From the NCBI RefSeq assembly GCF_000722765.2, contig NZ_CP028415.1, positions 1,494,501 to 1,558,500 of the forward strand: a DNA stretch of 64,000 nt, in the 5' to 3' direction. Both the position numbers and the translations under genes were made by a program. The first letter of the stretch is position 1. Each line of letters starts with the position of its first letter. The notes below the pieces were generated by a model. It saw only the letters and a list, made by a program, of their open reading frames with translations, was not told the origin of the DNA and did not search any database. This DNA is from Streptococcus mitis. GTDB lineage: Bacteria; Bacillota; Bacilli; Lactobacillales; Streptococcaceae. Positions 49,501 through 60,045 of the stretch are shown one piece after another.

Positions 49501-52500
49501 ACTTGTTGACGCTGATTCTGAAGCTGATGTACTTGCTGACGCTGAGGCACTTGTTGATGCTGACTCAGATGCTGATGTACTTGCTGAGGCTGACGCACTT
49601 GTTGACGCTGACTCAGAAGCCGATGTGCTTGCTGAGGCTGACGCACTTGTCGACGCTGACTCTGATGCGCTTGTACTTGCTGATTGGCTCGCACTTGTTG
49701 ACGCTGACTCAGAAGCCGATGTGCTTGCTGAAGCTGACGCAGACGTTGAGGCCGATTCAGAAGCTGATGTGCTTGCTGAGGCTGATGCACTTGTTGAGGC
49801 TGATTCAGAGGCCGATGTGCTTGCTGAGGCTGAGGCACTTGTTGATGCGGACTCAGAAGCCGATGTGCTTGCTGATTGGCTCGCACTTGTTGACGCTGAC
49901 TCAGAAGCCGATGTACTTGCTGAGGCTGACGCACTTGTTGACGCTGATTCAGAGGCACTTGTTGATGCTGATTCTGATGCGCTTGTTGACGCTGATTCTG
50001 AGGCACTTGTTGACGCTGATTCTGATGCCGATGTACTTGCTGAGGCTGACGCACTTGTTGATGCTGATTCAGATGCAGACGTTGATGCTGACTCAGAAGC
50101 CGATGTACTTGCTGATTCTGATGCGCTTGTTGACGCTGATTCAGAGGCACTTGTTGACGCTGACTCAGAAGCCGATGTACTTGCTGAGGCTGATGCGCTT
50201 GTTGACGCTGATTCTGATGCCGATGTGCTTGCTGAGGCTGATGCGCTTGTTGACGCTGATTCTGATGCCGATGTGCTTGCTGAGGCTGAAGCACTTGTTG
50301 ACGCTGATTCAGAGGCACTTGTGCTTGCTGAAGCTGAAGCACTTGTTGACGCTGATTCAGATGCACTTGTGCTTGCTGATTGGCTCGCACTTGTTGACGC
50401 TGATTCTGATGCCGATGTGCTTGCTGAGGCTGATGCGCTTGTTGACGCTGATTCAGAAGCCGATGTACTTGCTGAGGCTGATGCACTTGTTGATGCTGAC
50501 TCAGAGGCCGATGTGCTTGCTGATTGGCTCGCACTTGTTGACGCTGATTCAGATGCACTTGTACTTGCTGAAGCTGACGCACTTGTTGACGCTGACTCTG
50601 ATGCACTTGTGCTTGCTGAGGCTGAAGCAGACGTTGAGGCCGATTCAGAAGCTGATGTGCTTGCTGAGGCTGATGCGCTTGTTGACGCTGATTCTGAAGC
50701 TGATGTACTTGCTGCTGAAGCACTTGTTGACGCTGATTCAGAGGCACTTGTGCTTGCTGATTGGCTCGCACTTGTTGACGCTGATTCTGATGCCGATGTA
50801 CTTGCTGAGGCTGAGGCAGACGTTGATGCTGAGGCTGATGCGCTTGTTGACGCTGATTCTGATGCCGATGTGCTTGCTGAGGCTGACGCACTTGTTGACG
50901 CTGATTCAGAAGCGCTTGTGCTTGCTGAGGCTGATGCAGACGTTGATGCGGACTCAGAAGCTGATGTGCTTGCTGAAGCTGAAGCAGACGTTGAGGCCGA
51001 TTCAGAGGCTGATGTGCTTGCTGATTGGCTCGCACTTGTTGACGCTGACTCAGAAGCCGATGTACTTGCTGAGGCTGACGCACTTGTTGACGCTGATTCA
51101 GAGGCACTTGTTGATGCTGATTCTGATGCGCTTGTTGACGCTGATTCAGAGGCACTTGTTGACGCTGACTCAGAAGCCGATGTACTTGCTGAGGCTGATG
51201 CGCTTGTTGACGCTGATTCTGATGCCGATGTGCTTGCTGAGGCTGATGCGCTTGTTGACGCTGATTCTGATGCCGATGTGCTTGCTGAGGCTGAAGCACT
51301 TGTTGACGCTGATTCAGAGGCACTTGTGCTTGCTGAAGCTGAAGCACTTGTTGACGCTGATTCAGATGCACTTGTGCTTGCTGATTGGCTCGCACTTGTT
51401 GACGCTGATTCTGATGCCGATGTGCTTGCTGAGGCTGATGCGCTTGTTGACGCTGATTCTGAAGCTGATGTACTTGCTGAAGCACTTGTTGACGCTGATT
51501 CAGAGGCACTTGTGCTTGCTGATTGGCTCGCACTTGTTGACGCTGATTCTGATGCCGATGTACTTGCTGAGGCTGAGGCAGACGTTGATGCTGATTCTGA
51601 TGCGCTTGTTGACGCTGATTCTGATGCCGATGTGCTTGCTGAGGCTGAAGCACTTGTTGACGCTGACTCAGATGCACTTGTACTTGCTGAAGCTGACGCA
51701 CTTGTTGACGCTGACTCTGATGCACTTGTGCTTGCTGAGGCTGAAGCAGACGTTGAGGCCGATTCAGAAGCTGATGTGCTTGCTGAGGCTGATGCGCTTG
51801 TTGACGCTGATTCTGAAGCTGATGTACTTGCTGAAGCACTTGTTGACGCTGATTCAGAGGCACTTGTGCTTGCTGATTGGCTCGCACTTGTTGACGCTGA
51901 TTCTGATGCCGATGTACTTGCTGAGGCTGAGGCAGACGTTGATGCTGATTCTGATGCGCTTGTTGACGCTGATTCTGATGCCGATGTGCTTGCTGATGCT
52001 GAAGCACTTGTTGACGCTGATTCTGAAGCTGATGTACTTGCTGACGCTGAGGCACTTGTTGACGCTGATTCTGATGCCGATGTGCTTGCTGAGGCTGACG
52101 CACTTGTTGACGCTGACTCTGATGCACTTGTGCTTGCTGATTGGCTCGCACTTGTTGATGCTGATTCAGAGGCCGATGTGCTTGCTGAGGCTGACGCACT
52201 TGTTGATGCTGAGGCAGATGCGCTTGTGCTGGCTGAAGCTGAAGCAGACGTTGACGCTGATTCAGATGCTGATGTGCTGGCTGAAGCTGAAGCAGACGTT
52301 GAGGCCGATTCAGATGCTGATGTACTTGCTGAGGCTGAAGCACTTGTTGAGGCTGACTCTGATGCGCTTGTGCTTGCTGAGGCTGAAGCACTTGTTGACG
52401 CTGATTCTGATGCCGATGTGCTTGCTGACTCAGAGGCGCTTGTGCTTGCTGATTCGCTTGCGCTTGTTGAGGCTGACTCAGAAGCCGATGTGCTTGCTGA

Positions 52501-55500
52501 GGCTGAAGCGCTTGTTGATGCACTTTGACTCGCACTTGTTGAAGCGGATTTAGACGCGCTCGTTGAGGCACTTTGGCTCGCACTTGTTGATGCGGATTTA
52601 GACGCACTCGTTGAAGCACTTTGGCTTGCACTTGTTGACGCGGACTTAGATGCGCTCGTTGAAGCACTTTGGCTTGCACTTGTTGAAGCGGACTTAGACG
52701 CGCTCGTTGAAGCACTTTGGCTGGCACTTGTTGAAGCGGACTTAGACGCGCTCGTTGAAGCACTTTGGCTGGCACTTGTTGACGCTGACTTAGACGCGCT
52801 CGTTGAAGCACTTTGGCTGGCACTTGTTGAAGCGGACTTAGACGCGCTCGTTGAGGCACTTTGGCTCGCACTTGTCGATGCGGACTTAGATGCGCTTGTT
52901 GATGCACTTTGGCTGGCACTTGTTGAAGCGGACTTAGACGCGCTCGTTGAGGCACTTTGGCTGGCACTTGTTGAAGCGGACTTAGACGCGCTTGTTGATG
53001 CACTTTGGCTGGCACTTGTTGAAGCGGACTTAGATGCACTTGTCGATGCGGACTTAGACGCGCTCGTTGAAGCGGACTTAGACGAACTTGTCGATGCGGA
53101 CTTAGATGCGCTCGTTGAAGCGGACTTAGATGCGCTTGTTGATGCACTTTGACTCGCACTAGTCGACGCTGACTTAGATGCGCTCGTTGAAGCACTTTGA
53201 CTTGCACTGGTTGACGCTGATTGACTTGCTTTAGTCGATGCGGACTTAGACGCGCTCGTTGAGACACTTTGGCTCGCTCTCGTTGACGCGGATTTAGACG
53301 CGCTCGTTGAGGCACTGATTGAAGAACTTTGACTTAGACTAGTAGAAGCACTTCTACTCTTATAATCACTATCAGACACTTTTATAGTTACCGTATCTGT
53401 AGTCCTATCTTTATACGTAATAGTGACTGTACCATTGTCGCTAACACTGAAGGAATCAATACGCTTTTCCGTCTTATTATTTAGTTTTTCAACAGCAGCC
53501 AATATACGGGCTTTTTCTTGAGAGTTCAATTGAGAGATATTTTCTACTTGGAAAGTTTCAGAAGGTCCTACACCATCCATAATATCTGACAATTTGCCTT
53601 GTTTAATAAAGAAGTTTCCTTTATTGGCATCCCCAGCCTGATTATAGTTACCAGCCTTATCTGTCGCAATAGCATTTCTGCGCCAATAATTCCCATCTTC
53701 AAATTTCAAATCATCCTTCATGTGTCCAGTAGCGGTAATACGAGCTGGACTAGATGTCGTCGCAACAATTTCGCCATTAGGGTCTGACAAGGAAGTAACT
53801 GTCCCCGTACCATATTTAGGATCTTTAAAGAAATTATTAGCCAAGTCCGAAGCCGGACGATTTCCATCAGATTCCGGAACAAGTTTAAATTCTCTTAATT
53901 TGCCCTTGTTATCAGTCGCAGTCATATCAACTTTGAAATCATCACCCGCATAAATGTAATAGTATTTATTTCCATCCTTCCCAATAACTGGTTGGATTTC
54001 TTTCCCATTCCGAGTTACGGATACATTAACATCAGGAATTTCCTTTTCCTTCTCTAGGGTTGCATTGATTGTACTTGATGTACCATCACGATAAGTAACT
54101 GTAATAGTACCATCAGTATCAACTTCAATTTTCGACTTGGTTCCAGGATATGATAAAGTCACCTTCCCATTTTCGGCATAAGATAAATTTGGCTGTGTAC
54201 CATTTTTTACTACATCTTGATTAGACAGTAAATCACGTTTATTAGCATCATCGTTAATAAAGTTATTATAAACTTCCTTAATTTCTTCAGGAGTTAAATG
54301 ACTCAAATCAGAGACTCTAACAATATCACCACTTTGAATATCATGGCGCTCATTGAAACCTTTGATAAGGAACTTAACAGAATCTCTAGCTATTTGGCCA
54401 TTATACTGACCAGATGAAAAATTATAGGTGTACTCTTTTCCTATCTGTGCCGATAAATCGTTACCACCAACTGTACCTAGGAGATAACTAAATACATTAG
54501 GCCTGTTGATACCAGGTACACCCATCTGGTTTCCAACATAGTTAACACCTGGGACAGGGTCGCTTTGTTCTAAACCATAGATATATATATTGCTATCCGA
54601 ACGCCTTTGAATACCAATCAAATCATTAATTGAATCGCCATTATATACTTCTTTGTAACGATTATCAATATTGTATTGTGGGCCAAGTTTTGAAGTTGTT
54701 TGATTATTTGTATTTTGCTGTCTATACCCTGTTGGAACACTTGCAGATTGAACTCCAGAAGCATTACCTTGAGTATTTTGATCGATAGGTGCCGAGCTAA
54801 CCTGAACCTGCATATCTGCAGTTGCAGTCGGCACATTGTTGTCATATTTTACTTTAACTTCAATCCTACCGTTTAAGTTCTTATTTTGTCCATGTCTGTA
54901 ATTATAAACAATCTCAGAACCCTGAGTAAAGGTTTTCTCCATAGAGTTGCCATTAAATGTCGCACTTTGGACATGGCCACCTTGGCCGACATTTATTTTA
55001 ACACCTACATTGCTCAAAGCACTATTAGCCTGAACATTCATGGTATACGTCGCGATACCAGTAGCCTTATCAAAAGTAGCATCTGGACTACTTACTGTTA
55101 TACGGCCGTCATTCTGATTAGGAGCCCAACTTGCTCGAAGAGAAGCATCGCGCAACATGGCTTTACCATTACGAGCATCACGCGCGCCTGAATTGGCTCT
55201 CAAAACGGCATTAACAATAGAATTACGAGCTAGAGTCGCTTTTTGCACCACTGCTGTCAAATCACTAGTTGGATCAGCTAAGGCTTTTTCAATCTCAGTT
55301 ACCGCAGCATTGACCTTAGTGATGGCTGAATCAGTATTTGGTAAACCAACAGCTTTAGCTAGGTACTCACCCATCTCAGCTGAAAGTTTTGTCAACTTCT
55401 TACGATTGTCATCTTGCTGCTTAGCTGAAACTTCTGCTGTTGCGATAGCACCGGCAGTAACTCCTACGATACTAGTCGTGGTAGAAGTTGATTGAGCAGC

Positions 55501-56217
55501 GCTCGCACTAACCTTCCCGTCAATTTCAGTTGCCTTTAGTAAAGCAGAATCGATTTTAAGGCCAGTTGATTCTTTTGACACAGAAGAATCTTGCTCAGTT
55601 GCTGTAGCAGAAGTACTCTGTTCAACTGATAGACTTGACACTGTAGAAAAGCTACCCGGCTCACTTGTCGATTGACTGATACTAGTAGAGGTGCTGACAG
55701 AGGCGCTTGTCGAAGCACTATTAGAAGTACTTTCTGAGGCACTTAGAGAAGTACTCTTCGAAGCACTTGCTGACGAACTCTTAGATACAGATTCTGACAT
55801 CGAAGTACTTTCGCTCAAAGAAGTAGACAAGCTAGCAGAATTCTCTGAATTATTTACAGATGTCGTACCCAAAACTACGGTATCATTTGTAACCAAAAGA
55901 TCTGGATTTTCCAGTGTTTTTTCCACGGCTACTGTTTCATTTGCAAACACTTTTGTTTGAGTAGCAACAGTACCCCCTAAAACAGCCCCTGTTGCAGCAA
56001 GTCCCTTGATAATATCCAGACCTGTAATAGAAGGATTCACTTTATCCTCTACTACCTCTGTCATGACTTGAGTCGTATCTACACCACCCCGCAAGACCTT
56101 GAACAAACCAAAAAGAGAGGTTGAAGCTCGCAACCAATGTTTTCCTGATTTGATCAACTTATACCGCGTCACTCGGTCGGTTTCTCTATACTCACCTTTT
56201 TGACGTCTAAAAAACAT
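46594..56217 (-). CDS. Giant serine-rich repeat glycoprotein adhesin (PsrP/Fap1 class), LPxTG-anchored
   Basis: A 3207-residue surface adhesin, glycosylated in the cytoplasm, exported by SecA2/SecY2 and fixed to the wall by sortase. Order: a long signal peptide (1-92) with the KxYKxGKxW-type motif [12 protein letters not shown] and a likely cut after VFA; short serine-rich region SRR1 (about 121-218); a non-repetitive region (about 220-950), presumably ligand-binding; the huge SRR2 (about 955-3152) of SAS/T repeats; and LPNTG (46693-46707), a membrane helix and KRRKRDEEE. The non-repetitive part starts with a helical segment (about 250-350), then beta-rich domains. Two stretches resemble each other: one ending [15 protein letters not shown], the other [16 protein letters not shown]. 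It has no Siglec-like YTRY motif that I can see. At about 730 residues the region is much longer than the one I recall for PsrP. Confidence 0.95.
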   Translation of the reverse strand: MFFRRQKGEYRETDRVTRYKLIKSGKHWLRASTSLFGLFKVLRGGVDTTQVMTEVVEDKVNPSITGLDIIKGLAATGAVLGGTVATQTKVFANETVAVEKTLENPDLLVTNDTVVLGTTSVNNSENSASLSTSLSESTSMSESVSKSSSASASKSTSLSASESTSNSASTSASVSTSTSISQSTSEPGSFSTVSSLSVEQSTSATATEQDSSVSKESTGLKIDSALLKATEIDGKVSASAAQSTSTTTSIVGVTAGAIATAEVSAKQQDDNRKKLTKLSAEMGEYLAKAVGLPNTDSAITKVNAAVTEIEKALADPTSDLTAVVQKATLARNSIVNAVLRANSGARDARNGKAMLRDASLRASWAPNQNDGRITVSSPDATFDKATGIATYTMNVQANSALSNVGVKINVGQGGHVQSATFNGNSMEKTFTQGSEIVYNYRHGQNKNLNGRIEVKVKYDNNVPTATADMQVQVSSAPIDQNTQGNASGVQSASVPTGYRQQNTNNQTTSKLGPQYNIDNRYKEVYNGDSINDLIGIQRRSDSNIYIYGLEQSDPVPGVNYVGNQMGVPGINRPNVFSYLLGTVGGNDLSAQIGKEYTYNFSSGQYNGQIARDSVKFLIKGFNERHDIQSGDIVRVSDLSHLTPEEIKEVYNNFINDDANKRDLLSNQDVVKNGTQPNLSYAENGKVTLSYPGTKSKIEVDTDGTITVTYRDGTSSTINATLEKEKEIPDVNVSVTRNGKEIQPVIGKDGNKYYYIYAGDDFKVDMTATDNKGKLREFKLVPESDGNRPASDLANNFFKDPKYGTGTVTSLSDPNGEIVATTSSPARITATGHMKDDLKFEDGNYWRRNAIATDKAGNYNQAGDANKGNFFIKQGKLSDIMDGVGPSETFQVENISQLNSQEKARILAAVEKLNNKTEKRIDSFSVSDNGTVTITYKDRTTDTVTIKVSDSDYKSRSASTSLSQSSSISASTSASKSASTRASQSVSTSASKSASTKASQSASTSASQSASTSASKSASTSASQSASTSASKSASTSASKSASTSSSKSASTSASKSASTSASKSASTSASQSASTSASKSASTSASQSASTSASKSASTSASQSASTSASKSASTSASQSASTSASKSASTSASQSASTSASKSASTSASQSASTSASKSASTSASQSASTSASKSASTSASQSASTSASKSASTSASQSASTSASKSASTSASQSASTSASKSASTSASQSASTSASASASTSASESASTSASESASTSASESASTSASESASTSASASASTSASESASTSASASASTSASESASTSASASASTSASESASTSASASASTSASASASTSASASASTSASESASTSASQSASTSASESASTSASASASTSASESASTSASASASTSASESASTSASASASTSASESASTSASESASTSASASASTSASESASTSASQSASTSASESASTSASASTSASESASTSASASASTSASESASTSASASASTSASESASTSASASASTSASESASTSASASASTSASESASTSASESASTSASASASTSASESASTSASQSASTSASESASTSASASTSASESASTSASASASTSASESASTSASQSASTSASESASTSASASASTSASESASTSASASASTSASESASTSASASASTSASESASTSASASASTSASESASTSASESASTSASESASTSASESASTSASASASTSASESASTSASQSASTSASESASTSASASASTSASESASTSASASASTSASESASTSASASASTSASESASTSASASASTSASASASTSASESASTSASQSASTSASESASTSASAASTSASESASTSASASASTSASESASTSASASASTSASESASTSASASASTSASESASTSASQSASTSASESASTSASASASTSASESASTSASASASTSASESASTSASQSASTSASESASTSASASASTSASESASTSASASASTSASESASTSASASASTSASESASTSASASASTSASESASTSASESASTSASESASTSASESASTSASESASTSASASASTSASESASTSASESASTSASESASTSASESASTSASASASTSASESASTSASQSASTSASESASTSASASASTSASESASTSASASASTSASESASTSASASASTSASESASTSASQSASTSASESASTSASASASTSASESASTSASASASTSASESASTSASASASTSASESASTSASASASTSASESASTSASASASTSASESASTSASASASTSASESASTSASESASTSASASASTSASESASTSASASASTSASESASTSASASASTSASESASTSASASASTSASESASTSASESASTSASESASTSASESASTSASASASTSASESASTSASASASTSASESASTSASASASTSASESASTSASQSASTSASESASTSASASASTSASESASTSASASASTSASESASTSASASASTSASESASTSASASASTSASESASTSASASASTSASESASTSASASASTSASESASTSASQSASTSASESASTSASASASTSASESASTSASASASTSASESASTSASASASTSASESASTSASASASTSASESASTSASASASTSASESASTSASASASTSASESASTSASASASTSASESASTSASASASTSASESASTSASASASTSASESASTSASQSASTSASESASTSASASASTSASESASTSASASASTSASESASTSASASASTSASESASTSASASASTSASESASTSASESASTSASASASTSASESASTSASASASTSASESASTSASASASTSASESASTSASASASTSASESASTSASASASTSASASASTSASESASTSASASASTSASESASTSASQSASTSASESASTSASASASTSASESASTSASASASTSASESASTSASASASTSASESASTSASESASTSASESASTSASESASTSASESASTSASESESASTSASASASTSASESASTSASESASTSASESASTSASESASTSASASASTSASESASTSASQSASTSASESASTSASASASTSASESASTSASESASTSASESASTSASASASTSASASASASTSASESASTSAPASTSTSTSASTNSSNSVNHSNSQVGNTSESSGKSQKELPNTGTESSTGSVLLGALAAVTGIGLVAKRRKRDEEE
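46760..53355 (-). repeat. SRR2 serine-rich repeat tract
   Basis: About 6.6 kb of in-frame repeats based on an eight-residue SASxSAST unit. Two blocks differ in composition. The N-terminal block (about 52510-53330) alternates Lys and Gln ([16 protein letters not shown]). The much longer C-terminal block (46800-52510) uses Glu and Ala ([16 protein letters not shown]), with an occasional Gln unit. The charge therefore changes from basic to acidic along the stalk. Units are occasionally irregular (ASAAST near 50711; shortened units near 51476 and 51834; ESES near 47228). Confidence 0.95.
55564..55857 (-). repeat. SRR1 short serine-rich region
   Basis: Encodes about 98 residues after the signal peptide, nearly half Ser, as SxS patterns ([17 protein letters not shown] and similar), less regular than SRR2. 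In related adhesins this region is also glycosylated. Confidence 0.85.
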
Positions 56218-56279
56218 GATTTATCCTTTCGTCACATTCTTAAAGTGGACAATCCACCCAATTTTAATCATACTTTTAT

Positions 56280-56308
56280 AGTATACTCCAAGTGCAAACG
56301 ACAGTCAA
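56280..56308 (-). promoter_or_regulatory. Promoter of the adhesin gene
   Basis: On the minus strand TTGACT and TATACT are separated by exactly 17 bases, about 63 bases before the ATG. AAAGGA precedes the start codon. A small palindrome (GTGGATTGTCCAC) lies in the leader. Confidence 0.65.
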
Positions 56309-56614
56309 GGAATTTGATATATTTTTATATCACATTGCTATTCAAATATTTTGAAATATAAAAACTTGATTATTCCTGTTTCATTGATAATTCATAATGT
56401 AATGCAAAAATACTATCTAGGTAGGTCTTGTGACAATAGATTTTCATAAGAAATTGCTTCGAATCAACTCGATTCTCCTCTATAACTCCTGTCAAAAATG
56501 CCCACGATTAGGTTATAATCATGGACATTCTATTGATGTTTTTTTCTAGTTATCTAGTCTATTTTTCAATTTATTCAGTTAGTGAGGTAGTTAGCTAGAC
56601 TACTCACTACCCGT

Positions 56615-57032
56615 TACGACAGAAAAATACACGAATCGATAATATTCGTAAAACTTTACTAGTGGAGCGCCTAGCCAAGTTCCATAGAAACTTGGCGTTA
56701 GTTACTTAGATTGTTACACAATCAAATACATTTACTAAACTACGACAAAGAGTTTGGGAAATCGATTCCATTTACCAAACGTAGTTAGTAAGGCAGTTAG
56801 CTAGTTCGCTTCCTTCCCATTACGACGGAAAAGTCCACGAATCGATACCATTCGTGGATTTTTCCTAGTGAAGCGTTTAGGTAAGCCGCCATAACAGTTA
56901 CCGATTATTAGATTACGACACTGAGTTTTACAAATCGATTTCATTTGTAAAACTCAGTTAGTGAGGCAGTTAGCTAGTTCGCCAAATAGCGACTAGCGTC
57001 CAACAATTAGGAACTTTAGTTCCAATTGTTGG
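56615..57032. repeat. Array of related hairpins upstream of the adhesin gene
   Basis: The 822-base gap between prfC and the adhesin gene has no gene. About 420 bases of it are built from a recurring pattern: TACGAC (56615, 56741, 56821, 56914), then a hairpin whose loop reads AATCGAT-nnn-ATT, then TTAGTRAGGYAGTTAGCTAG (three clear copies near 56579, 56784 and 56958). Hairpins: 56631-56649, 56752-56780, 56834-56858 and 56921-56957 (15 base pairs, perfect). Two others lack that loop: 56673-56696 and 57000-57032 (just after the prfC stop). Not BOX, RUP or SPRITE as I know them. Confidence 0.65.
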
Positions 57033-57039
57033 TACTGAG

Positions 57040-58584
57040 TCACATCTTCTCTTCCAACTCTACATCTGGATACTTGTCCGCAAACCAGCGGAGGGCAAAG
57101 TCATTCTCAAAGAGGAAGACTGGTTGGTCGAAACGGTCTTTGGCCAAGATATTTCGGCTTGATGACATCCGTTCATCCAAGTCCTCAGGCTTGATCCAAC
57201 GAACGGTCTTTTTACCCATTGGGCTCATGACCACTTCCGCATTGTACTCACCTTCCATACGGTGCTTAAATACTTCAAATTGAAGTTGACCAACAGCACC
57301 TAGCATATACTCACCTGTTTGGTAATTCTTATAAAGCTGAATGGCTCCTTCTTGCACCAATTGCTCGATTCCCTTGTGGAAGGATTTCTGCTTCATGACA
57401 TTCTTAGCAGAAACTTTCATGAAAATTTCAGGAGTAAAGGTTGGCAACGGTTCAAACTCAAACTTATTTTTTCCAACTGTCAAGGTATCCCCAACCTGAT
57501 AAGTACCTGTATCGTAAACACCGATAATATCACCGGCCACGGCGTTGGTCACATTCTCACGACTTTCCGCCATAAACTGGGTAACATTAGACAGTTTGGC
57601 ACCCTTACCAGTACGAGGCAGGTTGACACTCATACCACGTTCAAATTCACCCGATACGATACGGACAAAAGCAATACGGTCACGGTGACGAGGGTCCATA
57701 TTGGCTTGGATTTTAAAGACAAATCCTGAGAAATCCTTGTCATAAGGGTCCACAATTTCACCGTCTGTTTTCTTGTGTCCATGTGGTTCTGGAGCAAACT
57801 TAAGAAAAGTCTCAAGGAAGGTCTGCACACCAAAGTTAGTAAGGGCTGAACCGAAGAAGACAGGTGTCAATTCTCCAGCAAGGATAGCTTCCTCTGAAAA
57901 CTCATTCCCAGCTTCATTTAAAAGCTCAATATCATCCTTAACTTGCTCGTAGAAAGGATTGCTACCAAAAAGCTTGTCTCCATCTTCTAGACTAGCAAAA
58001 CGCTCATCCCCTTTATAGAGCTCCAAGCGTTGGTTATAGAGGTCATACAAGCCTTCGAAGGCTTTCCCCATCCCGATTGGCCAGTTCATCGGATAGCTAG
58101 CAATGCCCAAGACTTCTTCCAATTCTTGCAAGAGTTCCAAAGGCTCACGACCGTCACGGTCCAGCTTGTTCATAAATGTAAAGACAGGAATGCCACGGTG
58201 TTTCACAACCTCAAACAATTTCTTGGTTTGGGCCTCGATCCCCTTGGCAGAGTCCACGACCATGACTGCAGCATCCACCGCCATCAAGGTACGATAGGTA
58301 TCTTCTGAGAAATCCTCGTGCCCTGGGGTGTCGAGGATATTGACGCGCTTACCATCGTAGTCAAACTGCATCACAGATGAAGTAACGGAAATCCCACGTT
58401 GCTTCTCGATATCCATCCAGTCAGACTTGGCAAAAGTCCCTGTTTTCTTCCCTTTTACAGTACCAGCCTCACGAATCTCGCCCCCAAAGTAGAGCAGTTG
58501 CTCAGTGATGGTTGTTTTCCCCGCGTCAGGGTGGGAGATGATGGCAAAAGTACGACGTTTCTTAATTTCTTCTTGAATATTCAT
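57040..58584 (-). CDS. prfC: Peptide chain release factor 3
   Basis: A 514-residue translational GTPase that recycles RF1/RF2 from the ribosome. The G domain shows [21 protein letters not shown] (P-loop), [14 protein letters not shown] (switch I), [14 protein letters not shown] (G3) and [11 protein letters not shown] (G4). Length and order are those of RF3, not EF-G or LepA. It flanks the SRR adhesin island, as in pneumococcus. Confidence 0.96.
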   Translation of the reverse strand: MNIQEEIKKRRTFAIISHPDAGKTTITEQLLYFGGEIREAGTVKGKKTGTFAKSDWMDIEKQRGISVTSSVMQFDYDGKRVNILDTPGHEDFSEDTYRTLMAVDAAVMVVDSAKGIEAQTKKLFEVVKHRGIPVFTFMNKLDRDGREPLELLQELEEVLGIASYPMNWPIGMGKAFEGLYDLYNQRLELYKGDERFASLEDGDKLFGSNPFYEQVKDDIELLNEAGNEFSEEAILAGELTPVFFGSALTNFGVQTFLETFLKFAPEPHGHKKTDGEIVDPYDKDFSGFVFKIQANMDPRHRDRIAFVRIVSGEFERGMSVNLPRTGKGAKLSNVTQFMAESRENVTNAVAGDIIGVYDTGTYQVGDTLTVGKNKFEFEPLPTFTPEIFMKVSAKNVMKQKSFHKGIEQLVQEGAIQLYKNYQTGEYMLGAVGQLQFEVFKHRMEGEYNAEVVMSPMGKKTVRWIKPEDLDERMSSSRNILAKDRFDQPVFLFENDFALRWFADKYPDVELEEKM

Positions 58585-58648
58585 AAGTTCTCTTTCTTTG
58601 ATTCTCTATTTTTCTTGTTTCAATAGCTAAGAATGATTTTTACATTGG

Positions 58649-58657
58649 ATTTTACCA
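58649..58657 (-). promoter_or_regulatory. Extended -10 promoter of prfC
   Basis: The minus strand reads TGGTAAAAT, an extended -10, about 65 bases upstream of the prfC start; AAGAGAAC precedes the start as a weak ribosome binding site. Confidence 0.45.
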
Positions 58658-58757
58658 TTCCTTTCAACACTCCATTATATCGGATTTTAGCATTTTTTTC
58701 AATTTCTATTTTATATTGAATAAAAGCTTTTCCTTGTAGTCAAATAGATAGAAAATC

Positions 58758-58785
58758 GTGACAATTCTAGCAAAAATGATATAAT
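58758..58785 (+). promoter_or_regulatory. Promoter of the small gene pair
   Basis: GTGACA and TATAAT are separated by 16 bases, and TGA just before TATAAT makes it an extended -10. It lies 23 bases before the start of the 83-codon gene. Confidence 0.65.
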
Positions 58786-58807
58786 AAAACAAAGAGGAGA
58801 TATAATC

Positions 58808-59059
58808 ATGTTCAAAGAATTTGGTGTAACTAATTTAGAAGTGACAAAAGATGATATTTACAAGAATCCAAACAACCCTATTTTGTGCATGTATGATGAC
58901 GATGAATTAATTGGAACCTTTAGTATTCTAACTGGAGAAGTATTGGAAAATTTGGACTTGGCAGACTATGATATTCGTTTTGCTCAAAAGCAAATTAAGT
59001 TAAATCGCGATAACTACCTTGAAACATGGAAGGACTACGTGGGATTATTACATGCCTAA
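58808..59059 (+). CDS. Hypothetical 83-residue protein
   Basis: I do not recognise the family. The protein is acidic and soluble, with no signal or membrane segment (MFKEFGVTNLEVTKDD, then NPILCMYDDDELIGTF and a C-terminal helix DNYLETWKDYVGLL). A good promoter and AGAGGAG support expression. The stop codon overlaps an ATG that begins MPKYSF in another frame, which I take as the start of the next, disrupted gene; the two were probably a co-translated pair. Such pairs with DUF4160-like partners are sometimes toxin-antitoxin-like, but nothing here proves it. Confidence 0.65.
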   Translation: MFKEFGVTNLEVTKDDIYKNPNNPILCMYDDDELIGTFSILTGEVLENLDLADYDIRFAQKQIKLNRDNYLETWKDYVGLLHA

Positions 59060-59403
59060 ATATTCTTTCCTAATACTCTTCAAAAATCAAATTCAAACCA
59101 CGTCAGCGTCGGCTTGTCGTACTCAAGTACTGCCTGCGCCTAGCTTTCTAGTTTGCTCTTTGATTTTTATTGAGTATAAAGCATGGTATTGAAATTCGTC
59201 CTAACGAACATAACCATAAAGGTCAAAAAGCGCATATTCACTTTTATATCCACGGAGAAGAAGTGGGTTCAATGTTTCTGAACGGTGAACTGAGAGATGG
59301 TAAAGCAAAAGCAAAAGACCTAAAAATGATAAGGCAATATGTCTTAGAAAATGCAGTTGAACTTCAGGCTTTATGGAATGAATACCAAAAGAGTACATAT
59401 TAA
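59052..59403 (+). pseudogene. DUF4160-like gene interrupted by a BOX element
   Basis: The body of the gene, from 59173 to 59403, encodes HGIEIRPNEHNHKGQKAHIH, VGSMFLNGEL and VLENAVELQALWNEY. This resembles DUF4160 proteins, with their typical His-rich HNHxGQKAHxH segment. It has no ATG of its own; a TTG at 59170 belongs to the end of the BOX repeat. An ATG at 59052 overlapping the upstream stop starts MPKYSF, but the BOX element follows at once and puts the rest out of frame. So the repeat probably landed just after the start codon. Expression of a shortened form from TTG cannot be excluded. Confidence 0.6.
59073..59178 (-). repeat. BOX element (boxA-boxC type)
   Basis: The ends are inverted (ATACTC at 59073, GAGTAT at 59172). 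The left part with AAACCACGTCAGCGTCG matches boxC and the right part with TAGTTTGCTCTTTGAT and ATTGAGTAT matches boxA, both as reverse complements. No boxB lies between. BOX elements are miniature repeats abundant in S. pneumoniae and its close relatives. Confidence 0.88.
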
Positions 59404-59505
59404 AATCAAAGAATCTTAGTTTGCTAATCAACAACAAACAAAAACTATCTAGCAATTTTAATGCCTACTATTCAACTATTGCCCCACTAATGTTACAATG
59501 AATAT

Positions 59506-59618
59506 AGAAAAAGGTGTTGCGTCAACAACACCCCACAGAGCCGTTTAAGACGGTGGCTGTAGTTACATAACTAAAAAATAGCTCGTTAACTCGCCAAAGT
59601 TAGGACGGCTATTTTTTT
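59506..59618 (+). ncRNA. Candidate structured small RNA
   Basis: A promoter (TTCAAC at 59471, 17 bases, TACAAT at 59494) precedes about 113 bases without a long reading frame. Three structures follow: GGTGTTG with CAACACC (59513-59531), an imperfect hairpin with CCGT/ACGG (59540-59552 core), and a strong terminator, AAAAAATAGC with GCTATTTTTTT (59573-59618). The layout is that of a small RNA gene. It recalls antitoxin RNAs of Fst/par type I systems, but no Fst-like peptide is found on the other strand, so the class is open. Confidence 0.5.
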
Positions 59619-59691
59619 GTCTCTTTAAAAATCTCTTTCTTGACTTGCCAGATGTCTTTTTTCAGCTTTCCCTCCCTTATTTATAGGAAAA

Positions 59692-59702
59692 TATGGTAAA
59701 AT
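59692..59702 (+). promoter_or_regulatory. Extended -10 promoter of gatCAB
   Basis: TATGGTAAAAT, an extended -10, 40 bases before the gatC start; the same 11-mer precedes efp. GAAAGGATG is the ribosome binding site. Confidence 0.6.
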
Positions 59703-59742
59703 AGAACAGACTAAAAATCATCATTTCACGAAAGGATGCAAG

Positions 59743-60045
59743 ATGAAAATTACGCAAGAAGAGGTAACACACGTTGCCAATCTTTCAAAATTAAGATTCT
59801 CTGAAGAAGAAACTGCTGCCTTTGCGACTACCTTGTCTAAGATTGTTGACATGATTGAGTTGCTAGGCGAAGTTGACACAACTGGTGTCGCACCTACTAC
59901 GACTATGGCCGACCGCAAGACTGTACTCCGCCCTGATGTGGCCGAAGAAGGAACAGACCGCGATCGCTTGTTTAAAAACGTACCTGAAAAAGACAACTAC
60001 TATATCAAGGTACCAGCTATCCTAGACGATGGAGGAGATGCCTAA
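59743..60045 (+). CDS. gatC: Asp-tRNA(Asn)/Glu-tRNA(Gln) amidotransferase subunit C
   Basis: A 100-residue subunit that holds GatA and GatB together in the amidotransferase which converts Glu-tRNA-Gln (and Asp-tRNA-Asn) to the amide form. Family signatures are [16 protein letters not shown] and the C-terminal [20 protein letters not shown]. Its stop overlaps the gatA start (TAATG). Confidence 0.96.
   Translation: MKITQEEVTHVANLSKLRFSEEETAAFATTLSKIVDMIELLGEVDTTGVAPTTTMADRKTVLRPDVAEEGTDRDRLFKNVPEKDNYYIKVPAILDDGGDA

Noticed and set aside
46680..52553. Two open frames of more than 1900 codons on the plus strand opposite the adhesin repeats
   Set aside because: They are a by-product of the repeat unit, which happens to contain no stop on the other strand. 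The products are pure low-complexity repeats and have no ribosome binding site or promoter.
46767..53315. A 2182-codon second frame on the minus strand inside the adhesin
   Set aside because: Same cause: repeat periodicity keeps it open. The product is a Gln/Arg/His-rich repeat with no start signal.
46760..53355. Direct repeats that could look like a CRISPR array
   Set aside because: Repeats are in frame, without unique spacers, and encode SAS/T units; no cas genes are present.
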